From contig JANYBY010000264.1 of the NCBI GenBank assembly GCA_025360565.1, forward strand, positions 1-21,102: a stretch of 21,102 nucleotides of DNA. Direction: 5' to 3'. The position numbers were made by a program, and so were the translations under genes. The notes under the pieces are model-generated. The model worked only from the letters and a program-made list of their open reading frames with translations. It was not told the DNA's origin and did not search any database. The DNA is from Bacteroidota bacterium. Its GTDB lineage: Bacteria; Bacteroidota; Bacteroidia; B-17B0; Aurantibacillaceae. Positions 15,103-21,102 of the stretch are shown here, piece by piece. Positions within the stretch are counted from its first letter, which is position 1, and each line of letters opens with the position of its first letter.

Positions 15103-17373
15103 ATGGCAAAATTCAGAAGAGAAGATGCGCTTGATTACCATTCGCAAGGTAGGCCCGGAAAAATTGAAGTCGTTCCAACAAAACCTTACAGCACACAACG
15201 CGATTTAACTATGGCTTATTCGCCGGGTGTTGCGGAGCCTTGTTTGGAAATTGAAAAAAATCCGGAGGATGCATACCGTTATACTGCTAAAGGAAATTTG
15301 GTGGCCGTTATCTCTAACGGCACAGCCGTGTTGGGATTGGGAGATATTGGTGCCCTTGCATCAAAACCCGTAATGGAAGGAAAAGGATTACTATTTAAAA
15401 TTTTTGCCGACCTCGATGTATTTGATATTGAAATTGACACAAAGAATATTGATGAGTTTGTAAATACCGTAAAAAATATTGCGCCAACTTTTGGCGGAAT
15501 AAATTTGGAGGATATTAAAGCGCCCGAATGTTTTGAAATTGAACGCCGCCTAAAAGAATTGCTCGATATTCCTTTAATGCACGATGATCAGCACGGTACA
15601 GCCATTATATCTGCAGCCGGATTACTTAATGCCGCCGAAATTTCCGGAAAAAAATTATCGCAGTTAAAATTGGTAATTAATGGGGCAGGGGCATCGGCAA
15701 ATTCGTGCGCTAAAATGTACATTGCCATTGGTGTTAAAAAAGAAAATATTTTAATGCTCGATAGTAAAGGCGTAATTCATAAGGGAAGAACCGATCTTGA
15801 CCAATACAAATCATTTTTTGCGGTTGAAAGCACAAAGTTAAATACGTTGGCCGAAGCCATTAAAGGCGCCGATGTATTTGTTGGTTTATCGAAAGGAAAT
15901 ATTTTAAATCAGGATATGGTACGCAGCATGAACAAAAATTGCATTGTTTTCGCACTCGCTAATCCAACTCCCGAAATTTCATACGAAGAGGCCATCAGCT
16001 CACGCGAAGATATTATTTTTGCTACAGGCCGCAGCGATCATCCTAACCAGGTAAACAACGTACTTGGTTTCCCGTTTATTTTTCGCGGTGCAATGGATGT
16101 ACGCGCAAAATGTATCAACGAAGAAATGAAATTGGCTGCAACTAAAGCCATTGCTGAGCTTGCAAAAGAAACCGTTCCGGATTATGTGAACCTGGCTTAC
16201 GGCGCAAAAAATTTAAGTTTCGGTCCCGAATATATTATTCCAAAACCAATTGATAACCGATTAATTTCTGCAGTTTCCGCTGCTGTAGCCAAAGCGGCCA
16301 TTGATAGCGGCGTGGCTAAACATACAATTACCGATTGGGATGCATACAAAACAGAATTAGAGAATCGTTTAGGCAAGGATAATAAATTAATGCGAAGCCT
16401 TGCCAATAAAGCAAAAAGCAATCCAAAACGTGTTGTGTTTGCCGAAGCGGATACTTACAAGATCTTAAAAGCCGCACAGGTTGTGCGCGACGAGGGTATT
16501 GCTAAACCAATTTTACTTGGTAATAAAGAAAAAATACAGCGCATAGCCGATGAAAATCATATTGATCTTTCCGACATGCCGATCATTGATCCGGTTTTGG
16601 TAGATGAAACAAAACGAAATGAGTTTGGCGATCATTTATGGTTAAGGCGCCAGCGTCGCGGACTTTCGAGGTACGATGCGCACAAATTAATGAGCAACCG
16701 AAATTATTATGGTGCTATGATGGTGGAGCTTGGTTTGGGTGATGCCATGATCAGCGGCTTAACGCGCAAATACGGACAGCCCATTAAAACGGCTTTAGAA
16801 GTTATTGGCGTGGCGCCGGGTGTAAGCAAAGTTGCCGGTTTATACATGATGGTAACAAAAAAAGGCCCTTACTTTTTTGCCGATACCACAATGAACACCG
16901 ACCCTACAGCCCAAGAGCTGGCTGATATTGCTGTGTTAACCGCGCAAACGGTAAAACAATATAATATTACGCCTCGCATTGCCATGTTATCGTACACAAA
17001 TTTTGGTTCGGGCGAAGGCGCGGTGCCAAATAAAGTTTCAGCAGCTGTTAAAATTTTACATAAAAATTATCCCGGATTAATTGTTGACGGCGACATTCAG
17101 GCAAATTTTGCAACTAATAATACGCTGTTAAAAGAACAATTTCCGTTCAGTACGTTGGTTGATAAAGATGTGAATACATTTGTTTTTCCAAACCTCTCTT
17201 CCGGAAATATTGCTTACAAATTAATGCAAGAATTAGGCGGAGCTGAAGCCATTGGCCCTGTGTTAATGGGACTAAACAAACCCGTTCACGTATTGCAATT
17301 GGGTAGCAGTGTTCGCGAAATTGTGAATATGATAATTCTTACAGTTGTTGATGCGCAAAACAGAAAATTATAG
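15103..17373 (+). CDS. maeB: NADP-dependent malic enzyme fused to phosphotransacetylase-like domain (MaeB type)
   Basis: Oxidatively decarboxylates malate to pyruvate with NADP, linking the TCA cycle to gluconeogenesis and NADPH supply. 756 aa, the normal size of the two-domain MaeB family. Malic domain: AYSPGVAEPC with catalytic Tyr39, MEGKGLLFK with Lys94, metal-binding Glu136/Asp137 in GGINLEDI and Asp161/Asp162 in MHDDQHGTA. The Rossmann motif INGAGASANS is at about 192-201. From about residue 430 a phosphotransacetylase-like domain follows (KRVVFAEADTYKILKAAQVVRDEG; NTDPTAQELADIAVLTAQT; FANPNLSSGN-like FPNLSSGNIAYKLMQ), which in characterised enzymes serves as an allosteric acetyl-CoA-sensing domain rather than an active PTA. 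The ATG start is sound. It stands alone; its stop codon is the first base set of the inverted repeat that fills the gap to ruvA. Confidence 0.95.
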   Translation: MAKFRREDALDYHSQGRPGKIEVVPTKPYSTQRDLTMAYSPGVAEPCLEIEKNPEDAYRYTAKGNLVAVISNGTAVLGLGDIGALASKPVMEGKGLLFKIFADLDVFDIEIDTKNIDEFVNTVKNIAPTFGGINLEDIKAPECFEIERRLKELLDIPLMHDDQHGTAIISAAGLLNAAEISGKKLSQLKLVINGAGASANSCAKMYIAIGVKKENILMLDSKGVIHKGRTDLDQYKSFFAVESTKLNTLAEAIKGADVFVGLSKGNILNQDMVRSMNKNCIVFALANPTPEISYEEAISSREDIIFATGRSDHPNQVNNVLGFPFIFRGAMDVRAKCINEEMKLAATKAIAELAKETVPDYVNLAYGAKNLSFGPEYIIPKPIDNRLISAVSAAVAKAAIDSGVAKHTITDWDAYKTELENRLGKDNKLMRSLANKAKSNPKRVVFAEADTYKILKAAQVVRDEGIAKPILLGNKEKIQRIADENHIDLSDMPIIDPVLVDETKRNEFGDHLWLRRQRRGLSRYDAHKLMSNRNYYGAMMVELGLGDAMISGLTRKYGQPIKTALEVIGVAPGVSKVAGLYMMVTKKGPYFFADTTMNTDPTAQELADIAVLTAQTVKQYNITPRIAMLSYTNFGSGEGAVPNKVSAAVKILHKNYPGLIVDGDIQANFATNNTLLKEQFPFSTLVDKDVNTFVFPNLSSGNIAYKLMQELGGAEAIGPVLMGLNKPVHVLQLGSSVREIVNMIILTVVDAQNRKL

Positions 17374-17473
17374 AACGCAGATTTTTATGATCATTATGAT
17401 TTGTGCTGATTATCTTATTTCAACCTGCATTATTAATCTTAATTCATCTTATCAATCATAATAATCTGCGTTC
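17373..17473. repeat. Inverted repeat filling the maeB-ruvA gap
   Basis: Arms 17373-17391 (GAACGCAGATTTTTATGAT) and 17455-17473 are inverted copies matching at 18 of 19 positions. The left arm starts at the last base of the maeB stop and the right arm ends 3 nt before the ruvA ATG. The AT-rich interior carries short ATGAT/TTATGAT motif copies. No coding potential. It resembles dispersed intergenic palindromes that are common in some Bacteroidota, and could fold in the ruvA leader. Confidence 0.7.
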
Positions 17474-17476
17474 CCA

Positions 17477-18076
17477 ATGTCTCTCATAAATTATATCAAA
17501 GGCCATATTACTTCCAAAAATCCCGCTCATGTAATAATTGAGAGCGAAGGCGTGGGGTATGGATTGCTAATTTCCCTTTATACTTATTCAAAATTGGGTG
17601 AACAAAAAGAAGCTCAATTATTTATCGAAAGCGTGTATGTTCGCGATGATAATCCCCGCTTTTACGGTTTTTTTGATGAAGAAGAGCGGGAATTGTTCCG
17701 AAAACTGATCTCCGTAAGCGGAGTTGGGGGTGCAAGCGCGTTGCTAATGCTCTCCAGCCTTAGTGCGCCGGAGATTGCAGGGGCTATAAATACGGCCAAT
17801 GTAGCCATGCTAAAAAGCATTAAAGGAATAGGCGATAAAACGGCCCAAAGAATAGTGGTTGACCTGAAAGGAAAAATGGGCAAACATGAAGGGGGAATCA
17901 GTCAAATTTTAACAAATTCATACAATAAAAATAAGGACGAGGCGTTATTGGCTCTGGTTACGTTAGGTTTCCCAAAAATATCGGCGGAAAGGGCTCTTGA
18001 AAAGGCGATTAAGCAGCAAGGTGTTAGTACCGAAAATGTGGAAGTTTTAATAAAATCAGCGTTAAAAAACTTTTAA
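17477..18076 (+). CDS. ruvA: Holliday junction branch migration complex subunit RuvA
   Basis: Binds four-way junctions as tetramers and loads RuvB for branch migration in recombination repair. 199 aa, the normal family length. Domain I, an OB fold, is at about 1-65 (MSLINYIKGHITSKNPAHVIIE, GVGYGLLIS; then VYVRDDNPRFYGF). Domain II at about 70-130 has two helix-hairpin-helix motifs: ISVSGVGGASALLML and IKGIGDKTAQRIVVDLKGKM. Domain III at about 150-199 (NKDEALLALVTLGFPKISAERALEKAI) is the RuvB-contacting region. The ATG at 17477 matches the conserved N-terminus exactly. sprA starts 6 nt after the stop, so the two form an operon; this ruvA-sprA order is known from Flavobacterium. Confidence 0.96.
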   Translation: MSLINYIKGHITSKNPAHVIIESEGVGYGLLISLYTYSKLGEQKEAQLFIESVYVRDDNPRFYGFFDEEERELFRKLISVSGVGGASALLMLSSLSAPEIAGAINTANVAMLKSIKGIGDKTAQRIVVDLKGKMGKHEGGISQILTNSYNKNKDEALLALVTLGFPKISAERALEKAIKQQGVSTENVEVLIKSALKNF

Positions 18077-18082
18077 AAATTT

Positions 18083-21000
18083 GTGAGAGCAGGTGGTTTA
18101 ATAAATTTCGCTTTGGTTACAGGTACAACCGCCATTTTATTGGGCGTTGTTACTAGATCAACTGATGCTGCCCCTGAAGGAACTTTCGATTATCAGCCCT
18201 CTGCAATTACTTTGCCTCCTGATACGCCCGATACGGAAGATCCACTGCCTTTTCAATTTAAAGATAATAAAGGAAAACCACCGCAGTACGATCCTAAATC
18301 AAAATTATATTTAGAAAACCCAAGCAACATAAAAACCGAAACGGTTTACAATCCTAAAACAGGGAATTACGATGTGAAACAAAAGATCGGTGATATGGAT
18401 TATCGTCCCGAAACATACATGAACTCTAAAGAGTACAAGGATTATATGTTTCGGAAATCCATGAAGGAATACTGGCGCTCGCGTGTGGCGGCAGATGAAT
18501 TAAATGATAAACCACGCAAAGGCATGGTTCCAAAATTGCAGATCAACAGTGAATTATTCGATAGGATCTTTGGAGGAAATACTGTTGATATAAAACCAAC
18601 CGGTACTGCCGAATTAATTTTTGGGTTGAACAGAAATAAAAATTTCAATCCTGCCATTCCGCAAAAGCAGCAAAAAATTACCAACTTCGATTTCAACATG
18701 CGTATCCAGTTAAACCTCATTGGTAAGATCGGAGACAAAATGAAAGTAACCACTAACTATAATACCGAAGCCAGTTTTGATTGGGAAAATCAGGTAAAAT
18801 TAGATTACACCGGTTACGAAGATGAAATTTTAAAAAAGATAGAAGCAGGTAATGTTACATTACCTTTAAACAGTTCATTGATCAGCGGAAGTCAAACTTT
18901 ATTCGGATTAAAAACCGAATTACAATTTGGGCGCTTAAGAGCAACAACTATTTTTTCGCAGCAAAAAGGTAAAAAGCAAGAGGTAAATGTACAGGGCGGC
19001 GCGCAAACACAAACCTATCAGTTAACGGCTGATAATTACGAAGCAAACAAACATTATTTTTTAGGACATTATTTTAGAAATAATTACGATACCTGGATGG
19101 GAACTTTGCCGGTAATCAATACACCCATTGTTGTAACAAAAGTTGAGGTATACATTTTAAATATTAATGGTAACGCCGAGCAAACCCGTAACGTGGTGGC
19201 CTTTGAAGATCTGGGTGAAGATACAAGCGCTGTACATCCTTACATGAAATCGGGAATTAATCCAGCAGTATATACTGTAACGGATAATACTACCAGCATC
19301 CTTCCGAGTAACGATGCAAATAGTCTTTACGCTATTATGACCAACAGCATAAATGGTCTATTAACTTCGCGATCTTTAAGTGTGGCCTCCGGTGTACTTG
19401 CATCAGGGGCAATTGCAACCAATATAAACAATGCCGGTGGTAATTACATGGATCCCGCACGCGATTACAACGTAATTCAGAATGCCCGAAAATTAAAGCC
19501 CGAAGAATATTTTTTTAACGCACGTACAGGTTTTGTTTCCTTAAATCAGCAAATAAGCAACGAGCAGGCGGTAGCGGTTTCTTACCAATATACGTTTGGC
19601 GGTAAAACATTTCAAGTGGGCGAATTTAACGATCAGGTGCCCGATAACTCAAAAATTTTAGTTTGTAAATTATTAAAATCCGTTTCGGTAAACGTTCATC
19701 AGCCAATGTGGAAACTGATGATGAAAAACGTTTATTCAATTGGAGCATACAATTTAAACGCGCAGGATTTTAAATTGGATGTATATTATAATAATATTGA
19801 AACCGGAGTGGATGTGCCTTATTTGCCTTTTGGAAGTGTAAATGGAATACAATTGATCCGTGTTTTAAATTGCGATAAATTGAGTGTGAATGGCGATAGA
19901 GGCCCCGATGGCGTATTCGATTTTATAAAAGATTACACCATCAATCCCTCAAACGGCCGTATTTATTTTCCAACTGTTGAGCCCTTTGGCCGAAGTCTTG
20001 CCGCAAAATTAGTGACATCCGATTTTCCGGACGCGAGCAACAAATATATTTTTAACGAGTTGTACGATTCAACAAAAACAGCCGCCACTTTTGTACAAAA
20101 CAAAAACAGGTTTAAAATAAAAGGAACTTATAAATCTTCTTCCGGTTCCGAGATTGCTCTAAACGCGCTAAACATTCCGCAGGGCGCTGTAATGGTTACT
20201 GCTAATGGCGTGGCCCTTGTTGAAAATACAGATTATACAGTTGATTATACTTTAGGAAGAGTAAAAATTATTAACGAAGGAATATTAAATTCAGGAGCGC
20301 AAATAAAAGTTTCACTCGAGAGTAATTCCTTATTCAACGTGCAGCAAAAAAGTTTATGGGGTACACGTTTGGATTTTACCGCGAGCCGGAATTTAAAATT
20401 GGGCGGAACGTTTTTACGATTTACAGAAAGGCCAATTACACAAAAGGTGGGTATTGGCGATGAGCCGGTGAGTAACATTGTGGCTGGATTAGATTTTAGT
20501 TATAAAACGGAAGCGCCTTGGTTAACACGCGTGTTAGATAAGTTACCGTTTTACAGCACAAAAGAAATGAGTTCCATTACCACGCGTGGTGAGTTTGCTA
20601 AGTTATTTCCGGGCAATGCAAAAGCAATTGGTAAAAGTGGAAATTCGTACATCGATGATTTTGAAGGTTCTATTTCTGTTATTGATGTTCGTAATCCAAA
20701 CGGGTGGATCATTTCAAGTATTCCACAAGGCCAGCCGGCTTTATTTCCTGAAGCATCAAATACAAATACAACACTCATTGGTATAAACCGCGCTCGGCTT
20801 AATTGGTATACCATCGACCCTATGTTTACCCGATCGCAAAGTGGAACAACACCGAGTTATTACAATAACCAGGTATTTTCAAATAACATGTGGCGTCAGG
20901 TTTTTGAAACGGAAATTTTCCCCGGCAAAACACCGCCTAACGGTCAGCAGGTTGTTATGCCTGTGTTGGATCTGGGATTCTATCCAACAGAGCGCGGCCC

Positions 21001-21102
21001 GTATAACCTGGATATAAACGGAACTTCTGTATCGGCGGGGATCAATCAGGATGGAACATTAAAAAGTCCCACAAACCGCTGGGGCGGTATCATGCGTAGG
21101 TT
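18083..21102 (+). CDS. sprA: SprA/Sov, T9SS outer-membrane translocon (N-terminal part, continues past window)
   Basis: SprA is the giant outer-membrane barrel through which T9SS clients, including gliding adhesins, leave the cell. The frame is open from GTG at 18083 to the window end, about 1006 codons of an expected 2300-2500. GTG is the first possible start after the in-frame ruvA stop at 18074, 6 nt away. The N-terminus has a signal-like hydrophobic segment (FALVTGTTAILLGVV), then SprA family landmarks: YMNSKEYKDYMFRKSMKEYW, GGNTVDIKPTGTAELIFG and MRIQLNLIGKIGDKMKVTTN, GSQTLFGLKTELQFG, and further on the hallmark YIDDFEGS starting at residue 856. The visible end reads NRWGGIMRRL-like, as in the family. 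No frameshift was found when the visible frame was read through. The 3' two thirds are not available. Confidence 0.96.
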   Translation, partial: MRAGGLINFALVTGTTAILLGVVTRSTDAAPEGTFDYQPSAITLPPDTPDTEDPLPFQFKDNKGKPPQYDPKSKLYLENPSNIKTETVYNPKTGNYDVKQKIGDMDYRPETYMNSKEYKDYMFRKSMKEYWRSRVAADELNDKPRKGMVPKLQINSELFDRIFGGNTVDIKPTGTAELIFGLNRNKNFNPAIPQKQQKITNFDFNMRIQLNLIGKIGDKMKVTTNYNTEASFDWENQVKLDYTGYEDEILKKIEAGNVTLPLNSSLISGSQTLFGLKTELQFGRLRATTIFSQQKGKKQEVNVQGGAQTQTYQLTADNYEANKHYFLGHYFRNNYDTWMGTLPVINTPIVVTKVEVYILNINGNAEQTRNVVAFEDLGEDTSAVHPYMKSGINPAVYTVTDNTTSILPSNDANSLYAIMTNSINGLLTSRSLSVASGVLASGAIATNINNAGGNYMDPARDYNVIQNARKLKPEEYFFNARTGFVSLNQQISNEQAVAVSYQYTFGGKTFQVGEFNDQVPDNSKILVCKLLKSVSVNVHQPMWKLMMKNVYSIGAYNLNAQDFKLDVYYNNIETGVDVPYLPFGSVNGIQLIRVLNCDKLSVNGDRGPDGVFDFIKDYTINPSNGRIYFPTVEPFGRSLAAKLVTSDFPDASNKYIFNELYDSTKTAATFVQNKNRFKIKGTYKSSSGSEIALNALNIPQGAVMVTANGVALVENTDYTVDYTLGRVKIINEGILNSGAQIKVSLESNSLFNVQQKSLWGTRLDFTASRNLKLGGTFLRFTERPITQKVGIGDEPVSNIVAGLDFSYKTEAPWLTRVLDKLPFYSTKEMSSITTRGEFAKLFPGNAKAIGKSGNSYIDDFEGSISVIDVRNPNGWIISSIPQGQPALFPEASNTNTTLIGINRARLNWYTIDPMFTRSQSGTTPSYYNNQVFSNNMWRQVFETEIFPGKTPPNGQQVVMPVLDLGFYPTERGPYNLDINGTSVSAGINQDGTLKSPTNRWGGIMRR

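Overview
The window is a chromosomal segment from a member of the Bacteroidota that uses the type IX secretion system (T9SS). The evidence is the AT-rich sequence, promoter-like TAnnTTTG boxes, many short-spaced lipoprotein genes, two proteins ending in a T9SS C-terminal sorting domain, and the start of sprA, the T9SS outer-membrane translocon gene. The genus cannot be fixed from this sequence. No rRNA, tRNA, CRISPR array, transposase or phage gene was seen.

Layout. (1) 1-7929, plus strand: topoisomerase IV genes parE (5' end cut off by the window) and parC. They are separated by three lipoprotein genes: a small LPP20-like protein, a TPR lipoprotein and a longer LPP20-like protein. The first lipoprotein gene is followed by a good intrinsic terminator. 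Two tandem long stem-loops come next, and the second one covers the annotated start of the TPR lipoprotein gene. (2) 7930-8063: a palindromic intergenic element of about 134 bp that begins directly after the parC stop codon. (3) 8148-10953, minus strand: a tight four-gene cluster read from right to left. It encodes a T9SS-secreted protein with a CX4CH motif, a monoheme c-type cytochrome lipoprotein, a DUF5777-like beta-barrel protein and a YceI-like protein. A secreted alpha/beta hydrolase with a T9SS tail (11083-12264) lies upstream of it on the same strand. (4) 12440-14955, plus strand: an ECF sigma factor overlapping the gene of a protein with one inner-membrane helix, a SPOR-like domain and a C-terminal outer-membrane barrel. 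(5) 15103-17373: a malic enzyme/phosphotransacetylase fusion (MaeB type). (6) 17477-21102: ruvA followed 6 nt later by sprA, which runs off the window after about 1006 codons.

How the genes fit together. Topoisomerase IV, RuvA and malic enzyme are housekeeping. SprA is the channel through which the two CTD-tailed proteins (10000-10953 and 11083-12264) would be exported. The least explained parts are the four-gene redox/beta-barrel cluster, the sigma/trans-envelope pair and the lipoprotein trio inside the parE-parC locus. Three intergenic inverted-repeat regions (2188-2307, 7930-8063, 17373-17473) look like dispersed palindromic elements or RNA structures and are not explained by coding.
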